DNA from: Saururus chinensis
Lineage: Eukaryota; Streptophyta; Magnoliopsida; Piperales; Saururaceae
Assembly: GCA_035235625.1 (NCBI GenBank)
Contig: CP141142.1
Span: 33,242,995-33,306,994 of the forward strand
Direction: 5' to 3'
DNA: 64,000 nt
Below the pieces are notes generated by a model. That model was given only the letters and a program-made list of their open reading frames with translations, did not search any database and was not told the DNA's origin. Position numbers and translations under genes: made by a program. Below, piece after piece: positions 1-12,133 of the stretch. Within the stretch, counting starts at the first letter, position 1. Each line of letters begins with the position of its first letter.

Positions 1-197
1 AATTGATGTGGACTTATATATGTTTTTGAAATTCGTTGATCTAGTTTATCATCAGACTTCATAATATCAGTTTGTGGTCAACTGTTTCGAATTTTATATG
101 AAGATAGTGATTGTTTGGTGTTTTGTATTTGGTTTTTTCCTTTATGGTAAAATTTTGGAATTTTTATTAAAATTTATGATTATTACCTTCTCTATAG
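1..197 (+). other. 3' part of an intron of the RETICULATA-RELATED-like gene
   Basis: AT-rich, T-rich sequence with no open frame that continues the protein of the next exon. It ends in a TATAG acceptor immediately before the coding sequence at 198. The earlier exons (transit peptide and the first part of DUF399) must lie left of the window. Confidence 0.7.
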
Positions 198-3100
198 ACT
201 TTAGTCTTTGAATGCTCTATTCATATCAGGATTAATGGTGAAACCCTAAAGTCTTATACCACACATTGGCCACCTCAACGTTGGCAGGAGTATGAACCAC
301 TCTTAAATTACTGTCGTGATAATAGTGTGCGACTTATTGCCTGTGGCACACCACTTGAGGTATGTTGAAAGTTTTATGTGACACAGACTGATAGGAAATG
401 TTTTAGTTGGTGTGCAGCATCTTATTGTTGTTTCTTCTTCTACACTTCCCAGAAAATATATTTTGTGCATCATAAGTTTTGCACATTTAACATGAAAATG
501 TGCTGCATTGTGTTATTTGTCTATGATCACTTTTGAAGCTGGACCTATGATTCTTCGAAGATGCTATGTGTCCTCCACTAGTCCTCTTCTGCTTCCTTCG
601 CTTGCAAGGATATTACCACTATGCCTTGGACCATTGCTACTATTGTTGCGCAGAATATTCTTCAAGTTCTATCAGAGTTTCAGCTAGTGACGATAAAGCA
701 TGCTTTCCAAGATCTAATACAGCAACAGACCTTTTAGCTAACCTGGTGTTTTAATGAGTCCCTAGTTCCAAATGGTGGCATGGAAATTATGGGAAACTAT
801 TGGGACATGGTGAGGAGAGTCGATCTCTTGACCTACTAGACTTTGAAAAGTTGGATGTCCAGTGGTAACCATGAAGGCAAAGCCGATTCAACAAATTATC
901 AATGATTTCTGAAATTGCAATAATAAAATTTTGAAAAAATTTAAAACAACAGCATATTACACAATAGTTTTTAATGCTGAAAGATACTAGAATCTAAGGT
1001 TTCTAACATGATTATATGTATATAAAAATTAATGGTTTTATATATATTTATTTAATGTGGACCAAATAATTTGAGCTAGTGAAATTTTTATATTGTTTGA
1101 CAATTGGAATAAGCTTTTGATATCACTAAAATTCAATCTGAGCATAACCTGGTTTTTTTTCTTTTGTTGATTTTGCTGAGGAGGTTTTTTAACTTTTCTT
1201 TCACGTGACTGCTTCTCTTCTTTCTGTTTTGATGGATAGATCTTGAGAATTGTTCAAGCAGAAGGTATCCGTGGTCTTTCTAAAACAGAGCGGAAGATCT
1301 ATGCACCTCCAGCTGGTTCAGGATTCATTGCTGGTTTTACATCCGTGTCTCGCAGGTCTTCAGTGGACAAGTCCTCGGTTCAACCCACTACATTTGGCCC
1401 AAGTTCTTATCTATCTGCCCAGGCCAGAGTTGTTGATGAGTTCACAATGTCCCAAGTTGTATTGCAATCTGTGCTGGATGGAGGTTCTTTGGGAATGTTA
1501 ATTGTGGTAGCTGGTGCTAACCATGTCATACATGGATCCAGAGGGGTTGGGCTACCAGCTAGAATTTCAAAAAAAATACAAAAGAAAAATCAGGCTGTTA
1601 TATTACTTAACCCTGAGAGGCAAGATATACGGAGAGAAGGAGAGATTCCCATTGCTGATTTCTTGTGGTACTCTGCTGCTAGACCTTGTAGTAGAAATTG
1701 CTTTGATCGTGCTGAGATAGCTCGGGTAATGAATGCAGCTGGTAGGAACCGAGATGCTTTGCCTCAGGTTGGTGTTGGAATTCTCTGATTCATATGGATG
1801 GGCAGACTGTAATAGTAGGAATTTTATCTTATATCATTATTTAATTTTGTCTTTCAATGCTGGTAGTGATGATAAGTGATTGCACTAAATTACTATGGTC
1901 ACCTTTTCATTTAGATATATGAAACTTCCCTAATTTTCTTACCTGAATTTAATTGTCTTAGACAATTAATATGATATGTTAGCCTTGAATAGTGAGATTG
2001 TTTAGTATTAATTGGCTATTTGACATTCCTACACAAACCATTCCCTCTGACCCACATTAATAGTCCCATTTTAGTTCATTTTTAAAAACCAAACGAGACT
2101 ATTAATGTGGGGTGGAAGGAGTATTATATCCTTTTTAATAGAAAATTTTTAAATTTTGTATGATCAATTGTCGGCTCTATAAGAAATCAACCACCACGAG
2201 AATTATTTTCCATTTTCTTCTATTTTCATCTTTTAATGTCAGAAATGCAAGACCCATCTATCCATCCCCCCTACCCTCTTCTCTAGCTCTAATTGTGTGT
2301 GTGCCATTTTTTCGGGTATTTTGACAAATGCTAAGTTTCATACCAAATTTCGTGAAACACTCTTAATGTGTTTTATCCCTTTTGAAGTGCAGACACTATG
2401 TCTTCATTTAAGTTAAGTAGTGTGGCCTTTTTAAAAATATTTGACTGGTGGTTGGAGTAAATTGTTTTATTTTGGATGGTTTGTAATTAACACAGAGCAT
2501 AGTCTTGAATCTTGCTCCCGAAGGATTGTTATTAATGGTGTTTCTCTTTGCTTAACAGTGTAAAACTTGAAGTGATACTCAGCTCATTTCTTTCTTTATA
2601 TTTGTTAACATATGTATCTACAAAATGTATGATGTCTTTCTTCTGCATGGTAATCAGGACCTTCAGAAAGGATTGGATCTTGGTCTTGTATCACCGGAAG
2701 TCCTTCAAAACTTCTTTGATCTTGAGCAGTATCCTCTTATTGCGGAACTTACCCACAGCTTTCAGGTAAGTTATACTTGTTAAATTATTTCCTTTCATAT
2801 TTATTTTTCACTTGCTAGTTTTGTTTGTTGTGTGGTAAATATCTCTCACTGGTTAAAATATTGAATATATGATATAAATTTTAACAGCTATCTTGACAGC
2901 TTTTATAAAAAAAGTCAAGTTGATTCAGTTCTAGAGTATGGTGTCATTATCCCTTATTAAGTAATTTATATAATTCAAAAACAAATCGAACCTTTTAAAT
3001 ATCTAATTGGGCTTCAGAGCTGGATTTTCTGTTGGATGAAGCCACTATCTATATCATCCATGGTTTTTCCATCTTAAAAGTGGAGATGGGGCATTATTCA

Positions 3101-6100
3101 TTAGTTATTTGACAAACAGAGTGGGATTGTTAATATTGTGACTAATAGTTAACTAGGGAAAGCATTAGCTAAAAAATATTTGCATTTTTTCCTAGCAGAT
3201 ATTATTTCCTGCATCGTACGTTTATTTTATGCCTTGAAAATGAAAATTTTCTAAATAATTAATTCACCTGATAGAAATGTCTGACATAGGAGCAGAGATT
3301 TCTGGAGGTCTGGACTGTAAATTGAACTTGTCTTCTGCTTGGCATTAGTTCTTTCTCTTGTTAAGAATATTTTAACCCTCAATTTACATATTCAGACTTG
3401 CATATTAGATAAGTTTATCTAATAGCATGGCTGATCCTGGTTAAGTTTGATATATTTTATGGAGACATGACAAATTTTGAAATCTAATCCATCCTTTTTA
3501 TTCAGGGTTTTCGGGAAAGATTATTGGCAGATCCCAAGTTTCTTCACAGGCTGGCTATAGAAGAAACAATATCTATAACAACAACTCTCTTAGCTCAATA
3601 TGAAAGACGCAAAGAAAATTTCTTTGACGAACTTGACTATGTTGTCACTGATACCCTAAGGGGTACAGTTGTTGACTTTTTCACTGTTTGGCTTCCTGCA
3701 CCAACTATATCATATCTTTCATATACTGACGGGGCCTCTGTTCCGGAAAATTTGGAGTTACTGAAGGGAATCCTTGGTTCTATTCCGGATAATGCCTTCC
3801 AAGAGAATATTGCTGGAAAAAATTGGAATCTGAGCCATAGAGTAGCATCAGTTTTAATTGGAGGTCTTAAACTCTCTGGTGTCGGATTTGTCTCTAGTAT
3901 AGGGGCTGTGGCCGCATCAAATGTTCTGTATGCAGTTCGACAAGTTTTAAATCCTCAAGTGGTTGTGAATGGAAAGCATAAAAGGTCACCAATATTGAAA
4001 ACTGCATTTGTTTATTCCGGTTTTCTAGGAACATCAGCAAACTTGAGGTATCAGGTACAAACACATTTCTTGAATTAAATAACGGTTTGTGGCCTTGCAT
4101 TGCTTTGTAATAAACTTGTTTGATTGTCATTCTCCTGTTGAGGGATGTTTGCAATTTGGTTGCCACAACCACCAGCATGCAAATATAAAACTACATTCAA
4201 GGATGGGTTGTCTTATTTACATGCAATATTTTCTTGTCATTTATCTTGGGACTTTATTATGTAAATGCGAAAAATTCTATGTTCATTTGTTTCCTGGTTC
4301 ACAAGGGAAATTACTCTTCCAGGCAATTTCTGGAAGTTGAATACATTTAGATTTTGTACCTGCAATACACACTGCATAAGCAGATTTTTTTTTATTACAC
4401 TGAATAACTAACTTATGTTTTTTTGTGGTTTTCATTCCCTTGAACCCCCCAACCTTGTAGATAATTGCTGGATTGGTAGAACACAGAATATCAGATCATT
4501 TGTTATCTTCTCAGCCATTGCTTGCAAATCTTGTATCATTTGTTGTCCGTACAGTTAACTCGTACTGGGGTACTCAGGTATATCATTTTTCTTTTCTTTT
4601 TGGAGTAATGTTATTACTTGTTAGATATATCTTCTTCTGCTGTTATGCTTAGTTTGTTTGCTTTTTGGATGGTTGCTAAAATGTACTAAGAAAATAAACT
4701 TTATCTTGCCATTGACATCTAAAAAATAAGAAGGAACAAGAAGACTATTCTCTAATTTAAAGATTTAATATGATGCAATCTAAGCTTAAAATCACTAAAC
4801 CATCCATGCTGGAACTTACTACTAAACATTGATAGATCTAACAAATCCATTGAGATGTCCTCTAATAACTCTCTAGTCACTATCCAAAGACCTCCTCAGT
4901 GTCTACAAGAACCGGAAGGCATTTCCCAATATCTTCAATAATATTTTTGTTTTAGGAAGTAAAAGCCAGATGCAAACAGAAACAGCCACAGTGCATAAAT
5001 TCCTTTTAATGGTTGAATTCACATAGTTGTGTTTTTTCCCATATGCTATCAGCCTTCATTTTGTCATCCACTGGTCTTATTATCTGATGATCATTATGCA
5101 CATCTGGTATCCCAATTATTAAACTGGTCCTCACATCCTTATCAAGCATTTCAGTATAACAATCAAAGCTTTATACTATCATTCATGGCCTTTTGGTTAA
5201 CAAATTGCATTGAAATCAAGTACCAAATGTCTTTGCTAAACCATTAGCCAGGTATTTGCTATTAGACTTGTGGTCCATGTTTTTTCTCCAATATTGCCTT
5301 GTACATGATGAGTTCATCCTTACCAGATTTATTAGAGCTCAAAATCCCCAAAATTGTTTTTCATAAAAGATGTTGGTAGATAGAAATGGTAACTCAAACA
5401 ATTTCTTTGTCATCAAAGCCTTCTATTTCCTGGTATTCGTCACTTCAATAATCTTGGATGGTTATACTGATATCCAAAATACGAATGAGATGGATATTTG
5501 TTGTCCCAACTACTCTTGTTAGTCCCGATACCCATAAAAGAAGTAAAAGGGGTAATTTATAACAAAGGTTTTGTGTTGTTGATTTCTAGGTACAGTGTAG
5601 TGCTTCTTTCCCTATATTACTTCTCCTGCTTGCTTGCAGGGTTGCTCATCAGAACCCTCATCATCCATTGCTTTTTTCTGTTCCAACCACTCGTCTATAT
5701 CATCTAGCTCTAGAGCTTTTGAGTAAAATGAGTCTCAAGTTATTACGTAGTCTCCCTTCTATTCTTATCAGATTTTTCTCTACGAATTACAGCATAAGAG
5801 AAAAGAGAGGAAACATGCTTTATCAGTTGCTGAAATGAAACTTCATTTCTGCACAAGTCATGAGGTGGTTGAATTTGGCTAATACATTGACAATCTCATA
5901 CCTAGCATTATCCTTCTCGTGTCTGTATTTCATCTATCCACCACCACCACAAACTGTGTTGTTCATTTTCATCTTGGCACAGCTAAAAATCATCATCATC
6001 ATTTTTAATGCTTTTTCTTTGTTAGTGTTTTCTATGATGATTATTATCACTGTTGTTGAACACTGGGTATTCCTTGAATTTAAGGACATTCCTCCACATC

Positions 6101-6359
6101 CGTATCAAGTGCTTTCCGTCAACAATCATGGCCACGTATATTCTGATTTTCCATTTTTCATCACTTCTTTTTCCTTCCCTTGCAGCAATGGATTGATCTT
6201 GCAAGATTCACTGGACTGCAAGCGCAGAAGGTTCCAGTACCCACTAACCAACTTTCTGATGGCTGTAACCCAACATCCACTTTGGACTGCAACATTTCGG
6301 AAGCAACCATCAGCCTGGATGAACTCAAGAATAAGTCAGGTGATAGCACTAATTCATAA
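198..6359 (+). CDS. RETICULATA-RELATED 5/6-like chloroplast protein, DUF399 + DUF3411, 5'-truncated, six exons
   Basis: Exons read at 198-359, 1240-1767, 2658-2765, 3506-4054, 4461-4577 and 6186-6359 (TAA at 6357-6359). All junctions are GT..AG and phase 0, giving 545 visible residues. Residues 1-230 are the C-terminal part of DUF399 (ChaN/Tiki-like haem-binding fold), with PPQRW early and [20 protein letters not shown] near residue 205-225. Exons 4-6 carry DUF3411, with the family hallmark FFTVWLPAP at about residue 324. The order and wording match the Arabidopsis RER5/RER6 pair (At2g40400/At3g56140 type), which are plastid membrane proteins tied to chloroplast and leaf development. The molecular activity is unknown. 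The transit peptide and start are outside the window. Introns are AT-rich, 406-1608 bp among those fully visible. No frameshift or stop is seen, so the gene looks intact as far as visible. RER5 and RER6 cannot be told apart here. Confidence 0.92.
2041..2121. mobile_element. Stowaway-like MITE in intron 2 of the RER-like gene
   Basis: The left end reads TTCCCTCTGACCCACATTAA and the right end is its imperfect reverse complement (ATTAATGTGGGGTGGAAGGA), the Stowaway TIR type (CTCCCTCCGTCCCA). At about 81 bp it is close to a pure hairpin. It belongs to the same family as the copies at 7345, 24067, 24734, 36121, 41967, 41989 and 44443. Confidence 0.75.
4578..6185 (+). other. Long intron 5 of the RER-like gene
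   Basis: GT donor at 4578 and a CTTGCAG acceptor before 6186. At 1.6 kb it is the largest visible intron. It is AT-rich with only short accidental frames. No recognisable transposon domain or repeat family was found in it. Confidence 0.75.
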
Positions 6360-6880
6360 CACTGTTCGCACGAGATTCGGCTAACCAAGTTCTTTCAGAT
6401 GTTGTACTAGAAGTGGCTTCCGCCCATTGAATTTTTCATATTCTTTTACTTTCTCCATTTTTGTGTTTTGGCCTGTTTACAATGTAAATCATCTGGAAGA
6501 GTTGTCTGAAAGGATATATGAGGAAACTCATTGTCTATAGTTCTAGATTGTAGAATGCGGTAGCTCATCTTTTCTTTCCAGAGTTTCTCTGAACTTGGCT
6601 GCATCTTGTAGACTTCTGGATTCAAGGGTCAGTTTTACTAATAAAATTAACACAATTAAAGCAGCCATTTTTTTGCTCAAGCAACAGCGTATTTCCTCCT
6701 TGATCAGACTTAAAGTTGTACCGTTAGCAGTTGTTTCTTTTCAGCTTGGAGCTCAAGGATCTAACTTCTGTTCAATATTTTTCTGAACTGTTAAGATGCC
6801 ATATATGAAGAAGTTAGGAGTATTTTATGTACACTACAATGGTTGCAACGAATAGAACCAGTTGCAGAACATAAGAAGAG
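6360..6880 (+). other. 3' UTR and downstream flank of the RER-like gene
   Basis: Non-coding T-rich sequence follows the TAA. An AATAAA hexamer lies at 6640-6645, about 280 bases past the stop, and is a plausible polyadenylation signal. The true cleavage site cannot be fixed from sequence alone. Confidence 0.45.
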
Positions 6881-7037
6881 GTGAGGCCTATGGGCCTATC
6901 CCAACTTAGTTAGGTTATCATCGATTGAGGACGTCAAGCGTTCAATTGCCCCCAACCTCAATTTCTCTGCCGTGGTTATCCTTCCACACGGACGTGCCTT
7001 TGGTTGCATTGAGCAAAAAAAAGTAAAAAAAAAAAAC
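6881..7037 (+). mobile_element. Probable tRNA-derived SINE with A-rich tail
   Basis: The segment has an A-box-like stretch (CCCAACTTAGTTAGG, 6899-6913) and a degenerate B-box-like stretch (GCGTTCAATTGCC, 6938-6950) at tRNA-like spacing. It ends in an A-rich tail interrupted by GT (about 7015-7036). That layout is typical of plant tRNA-related SINEs. The target-site duplication is unclear and no second copy was seen in the window, so this is tentative. Confidence 0.45.
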
Positions 7038-7344
7038 CAAATTTCTTCAGGAAGTGTGTCGAGAAGCACAAGAAGATTTGGTTGTTCAAATCTGGAATCC
7101 TGAGCTGAGCTGTGTTGATGTTAATTTGTCAACTAAGATTAAAAGGAGGATTAGAATCTTATTGGGCGTCGAAATTTGAGTTGATACACCTGCGCATCTG
7201 GCATGATCAAGTGCACAGTTTGAAGACAATGCTAAAGATGGGAAAGCTGTATCTTGGGTAGGAGCAATGGCTAAATACCTCTACTTGTTGCATGTGCACT
7301 ACAATATGAGGGCCATGCACGTGCCCAGGCGTGTGAGTGAAATA

Positions 7345-7428
7345 CTCCATCGTCTTATATTAATAGCTCTAGTTAGTTTTTTCAAAATGGAAAAATTAAA
7401 TGGAGCTATTAATATAGGATAGAGGGAG
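7345..7428. mobile_element. Short Stowaway-like MITE
   Basis: 84 bp bounded by TA on both sides (7343-7344 and 7429-7430). Left end CTCCATCGTCTTATATTAAT, right end ATTAATATAGGATAGAGGGAG. The TIRs make up almost the whole element. It belongs to the same family as the intron copy at 2041. Confidence 0.8.
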
Positions 7429-8406
7429 TATATTCTTACACGATGGGCAAGTATACGTAGCATTTCACTTTAGGCAGGGAGGTGCAGTTTTTTAATGACC
7501 TCTTTACATTACTAGATTCCATAATATGTGTAATGCCTAAAATGTATGCATAATATGCATAATTACACAATTAGACACATACAAATGCAAGAGGTTACAC
7601 ATGTGGCATTAAATAACTGCACTAGTCATGCCTTGTTTTTCTTCCTCTCCAGCTCGAGTAACCTACTTAACCCATGATTGCCTACCTCCTACTCTTCCTC
7701 CTAGCCCTATTTTGCCTCCAACTCTTCTGTTGCCGCTATTGTTAGAGATGGCCAAAATGTGGGGGCTCGTTGGGTAGCATGGCCCGACCTATAGCATGCA
7801 CGATTGGGTCGGGGAATATTTTTGGGTCGCAGCCCATGCGGCCTGTGATGGGAGAGGGCTAGGCTGGCTAGTGAGCCTTGCCGGAGCCAGCTCAACATGC
7901 CCTTTTTTTAAAGCTTGGGGTTGGGGCGGCAAAGTTGGCCTGGGGGTTGGTCGGGCTCCCCCTCTCCCCCATCAGGTCGGGCCCATTCCAGCCCACCCCA
8001 TGAGGGGGCCACAATAGGGCTAGTCCAGCCTACTGCCACCCCTAGCCGCCACCTCCCTTACCTTTGTTTCCAATGCCACCTCCTCTGCCTCCGCCTTTAG
8101 CTCTGCTACCAACTTCTTATTCTCATTCTTCTCTTCCTCCTCCTCATTTTTGCATTTGGTGGAACTAGACACAATTTGGCCATTGCCATCAAAAAAGTCA
8201 CAATCGTGTTGGTGGGAGCCATATTTTGGTTAACCTCCATTCATTTTGACATTGTTATAGCTCCATTAATGACATTTTTGAACATGGGAGCTATAATAAA
8301 TTTTAGACTTTCTGTCAAGTTTCAAACTTAAAAATTGAACCCATAAACATCTTTAAGCACCTAATATTACTATGAGTTTTATTCTTACTCGATTTGGAGC
8401 TTTTCC
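7429..8406. other. Intergenic stretch with degraded repeats, pyrimidine-rich sections
   Basis: CT-rich sequence at about 7640-7740 and 8040-8160 is followed at 8310-8400 by text closely resembling 38500-38590 (ACCCATAAACA... then GAGTTTTATT.TTACT). This looks like an arm of the foldback family seen intact at 38.1-39.3 kb. No gene was found. Confidence 0.45.
7745..8045. mobile_element. Possible hAT-like non-autonomous element, GC-rich
   Basis: The left border AGAGATGGCCAAAATG and the right border GCCACCCCTAG form an imperfect inverted pair of the AGGGGTGGCAA type common in plant hAT MITEs. The inside is rich in GGGC/GCCC words. Flanks GCCGCTAT and GCCGCCAC could be a decayed 8-bp duplication. 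Borders are approximate. Confidence 0.35.
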
Positions 8407-8805
8407 TGTAACACCCAATATTTTCTAAAGAAAATGTTATAAATTATATTATCTTTTATTTTAGTCATCGTAAATCAGTGACATGCTAATGGACTTGCTG
8501 ATGGAACTTGAGGAATTTCCGTCGATAGACTCATTGATGTGTCGACGAAGTTGTTGATGGTAATTGCATGCATGCACCACTTCAGAGTACAAGGCATTTA
8601 ATCAATTTTGGATTTCATGGGATGCTATGATAGTATTTAATGATTAGAAATAGAGAGAGAAGGGGGTCCAAATGGGAGACTTGTGGCTGGAGAAGTGAGC
8701 AATAAATGACCTGGAGTGAGGGGAATGCTTTGTGTTTCTAGGTCGAATGACATTTTTAACTTAGTTTTGGATTTTTTTATGATCTTCATGATTTGTGTAT
8801 ATACA

Positions 8806-8813
8806 TATAAATA
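8806..8813 (+). promoter_or_regulatory. TATA box of the solo LTR
   Basis: TATAAATA in an AT-rich stretch about 400 bases inside the left end of the LTR, where a U3 promoter is expected. It would drive rightward transcription if still active. Confidence 0.45.
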
Positions 8814-8946
8814 AGGTTTTCTGAAACAACAGGGTTCATTTGGACATGATTTTGATTGTCGTTGAAGTTACTGATGCATCGGTAGTGACACCAACGAAAG
8901 GAAGAAGATAAATAATGCTCATGCATAGGTGCATTGTAGGCATGTG

Positions 8947-9290
8947 ATTTTGGTTATCACCAGTGTGAACAATGCACCAACGAGTATCTGTGAGAGTGAC
9001 ACAATAGTGTTGTTCACTATCGATAGGGTTCGACTTATCAGTAAACTCATCGATGGTTATTGTTGAGGGCACCAACCTATCTGTAAAGTCATCGACATAA
9101 ATTTCTATCTCTGTCGGTGATAGTTTATGTGCCAGTAAACTTATCGATAAATATCAGTGAGGGCATTGACCTATTAGCGAAGTCACCGATGGAGATTAAC
9201 ATCTCTCTCAGTGATAGTCGATGCATTAGTGAACTCACAAATAGTTATCAGTGAGGGTACAAATTTAGTCGTAAGGTTATCAATAGATTC
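8947..9290. repeat. Degenerate tandem repeat, 94-bp period, inside the solo LTR
   Basis: GTAAACTCATCGATGG (9041), GTAAACTTATCGATAA (9135) and GTGAACTCACAAATAG (9229) start successive units exactly 94 bases apart. A weaker unit precedes them from 8947. Each unit contains ATCGAT-like and TATCAGTGAGGG-like words, and related fragments continue to about 9430. Confidence 0.7.
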
Positions 9291-9875
9291 TGTCGATAAG
9301 GTTCGATCATCGATGATCTCATTGATGATTATCAATGGACCTCAAACTCAATGTTGGCAGAGTTTGACATGATGATGAGTTCACCGATGGTCATCGGTGG
9401 GGGTCATCGATATGTCGGCGAGGTTGCTGATGGAATATGTGATTTTATTAGGATTTTTGCTAATATATGGTTATAGTACTTATAATTAATAATGTATAGT
9501 TTTTGATGTGAAATGTGATATGGATGAAAGGTCACTTAAGTATATATTACTTAGGGGTTAGAATCCCCTAATACTTGTATGAGATTATTGATAGTGATGA
9601 ATGAATACCCAAAAGACCATGCATACGGCAACCAAAGTCATTGGAATCCTTGGTGCCTCGGCTCCAAAATTGATTCTTTAGCCATGTCGTTTGAAGGGGG
9701 TAGATATGAAAAAGAATCAAAGTCTTTGATCTTTATAAAAATGAGAGTTATGTAGAACTACCTCCCTAGCCTGGGAATCGTATTCAAATGGACTAGAGTA
9801 TTAAAAGATGTCTGGTCATGTGCAATGTAATATTGGAGGTTTCGATGATCATGACAAGTCGGAATCTCAACACCG

Positions 9876-10020
9876 GGGCCTTGTTTGGGAGGCACTTTGG
9901 AGGAGAAATCGATTTCCCCTCTTGAGTGCAATATGTCACATCAAAAGGAAAAATCGATTTCTCCTCCAACTCTCCTGTGAAAGCTCTTTCCTCACCCTAC
10001 AGAGCCTCCCAAATAGGCCC
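9876..10020. mobile_element. Foldback MITE nested in the solo LTR
   Basis: GGGCCTTGTTTGGGAGGC at the left matches the reverse complement of GCCTCCCAAATAGGCCC at the right. Further in, GGAGGAGAAATCGATTTCC pairs with GGAAAAATCGATTTCTCC. The roughly 145-bp unit is mostly stem. The termini resemble the GGGCCTTGTTTGG ends of plant Harbinger/hAT MITEs. The superfamily is not settled because no clear duplication was found. Confidence 0.65.
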
Positions 10021-11030
10021 TAGGGTCCATGAGCCCTAGTAAGCCTTTTTTTTATAGTATAGATGGGAAGAGACTTCAAAGCACTGAGGTCATTATGTAG
10101 TAGCTCAATATCTAGAAGTATAAAACTCCTAGATGAGGTCATCGTGTCTAGAGAATTTTTGGGAAAAGTTTTGCTTACAAATTGAATATTATGAAAAGTG
10201 TGTATTCTTTATATGGTGATGAATCAATTGGTTTCTAACGAGAATTCTATAGTATGTATGTTGATTGAACTTTTATAATTATTTAAGATTGTTATCCCAC
10301 TGAGTATTCTTATATACTCATCATTCTTTGTGGTGTAGGTATTCAGGTCAAGGCTCAAAGGTATGTGAAGGTCGTAGATGTATGAATATTTACTCTATAT
10401 TTATGGAGATACTTAAGCTATGCTTGATTAGGCATGTGAGTGTGCAATTTATCTTTTAATATATTTGATGGTGCTAAAATATAATTGTAAACTTGTGGAT
10501 CATGTGAATTTTTTAATATAATAGTTATAAAAATCTTTATTAGAGTTATAATATCATATTCAAATAATTATGTAGATAGATGATACTCATATCCCAATTC
10601 TTTATTTTAATGATTTGTTTCATGTATTTTTATTGCGGTAATAAACAAGATGGATGGATAGTATTTGCAATAATTTTTTTTAAAAATATGTATTTTACAA
10701 AAAAGTTACACATAGAAATTGGGGGTATAACATTTCCACTACTAAATAAACTTGAGACTTATATTTATAGTAGCTCATTCCTTTCACAGTTGACGGTTGT
10801 TAGAACTTGGACGTTGAGCATCATTTGATTGAGAAGTGAATATGATTTGAAACCCTCCTCATTTAGATTTATGCTATGAGAAATGTTAGGGGCACTTGAT
10901 GAAATGTAGTGACTAATATTACCATGAGTAAAGATATTTTGGTATATCACATATAGGAAAACGACAACCACAACTAAGCATTTAGTTTAATTGATGATTT
11001 GGGATTTGTTTTAAAATATATAAAAATAAT

Positions 11031-11107
11031 TTGTATATGCTTTTCTGTTCTTTGATGTATGAAAGAGTGACATTAGGAAATTCGTATATGCTTTTCTGTT
11101 CTTTGAT
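11031..11107 (+). repeat. Direct duplication, 51-bp offset
   Basis: GTATATGCTTTTCTGTTCTT occurs at 11033 and again at 11084. These are two near-identical copies separated by diverged sequence. Confidence 0.7.
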
Positions 11108-12133
11108 TTTAGTCTAATCTCTTAATTAAGGATGGGCTAAAAGGTGCCCACTATCCATTAAACTCAACCTGATTCCAATATATTATTATTCTCAAACTTG
11201 ACCCAACTTTGCCCCATTTAGAATAAAAAATAACTTTTTATTTCTTAATTTTTTTTTTAAAATTCACTTGATCATAAAAAATACAAGATCATAAAACCCA
11301 TCATTTTTTTAAGAATTATTATCAAAATATAAAGAAAACTATAAAAAATTAATATTTATAACTTTATTTAGGTCAAGTTAGGTTGGATCATCTAAAACCC
11401 AAAAAATTATTCCGGTTCAATTTAGAAACCCAAAACAGATCTATTAAGGTTACCCAAGTGACATCCCAATGTAAAAACCACAGGCAATAAGTCCATGGAC
11501 CTATAGGCCCTAATTAAATTTATTTTTTATATCATTAATAATAAAGAAAATAATCAGATATTACAATCTCACAAAAATAAATTTTTTTCAAAAAAAAATA
11601 ATGCAAGCTTACTTACCAAATAATTTTAAAAAAATTTCTAACATCTCTTCTTGAAGCTTCCATATCGTCTCCTATTTGCCCCACCAGCAAAATCAAACAA
11701 GTTTCATTCCCTACAGTTACTTTTCTTTGATTACCACAATCAAACATATAACTTATAAAGATCTGACAATGGTTCCCCATAATCTGACCAAGATAAATCT
11801 TTACCAACAATAAATTCACGAAGTTATATGAAGCTTATAAAATTATCCCATAATCAAACCTAATCATAACTTATACCTATTAATACCATTCACTAACACA
11901 GTTGGAAACAATTCATCTTACCAACAAAAACAAATATAAATCATGAAGAAAATTGTAAGAAATCCTTCACATTCAATCTACACAGGAAAGGTGCATGTCT
12001 CCTACCTATATGTATGATGAAACTTGGAGAAATTTTTGATGCAATAGTAAAACTCTTCCCCCTCGACAAAATTAGCCACCAATGAGGTGATTTCCTCCTC
12101 ATCCACTTCTACATATTAACAACTAATTAGGGC

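Larger units (their letters stand above)
8407..10732 (+). mobile_element. Solo LTR (Ty3/gypsy type), 2326 bp
   Basis: Starts TGTAACACCC and ends GGGGGTATAACA, so the termini are inverted TGT..ACA. It is flanked by a perfect 5-bp duplication TTTCC (8402-8406 and 10733-10737). A TATAAATA box at 8806-8813, about 400 bases from the left end, fits a U3 promoter on the + strand. No gag, protease, RT or integrase frame is present, so it is most simply an LTR left by LTR-LTR recombination. It carries a degenerate 94-bp tandem array and a nested foldback MITE. Lineage (Tekay/Del-like by long LTR and end sequence) is inferred. Confidence 0.75.

Noticed and set aside
9041-9430. CRISPR-like spacing of repeats
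   Set aside because: Units are 94 bp, degenerate and contiguous with no unique spacers, and the DNA is plant nuclear.
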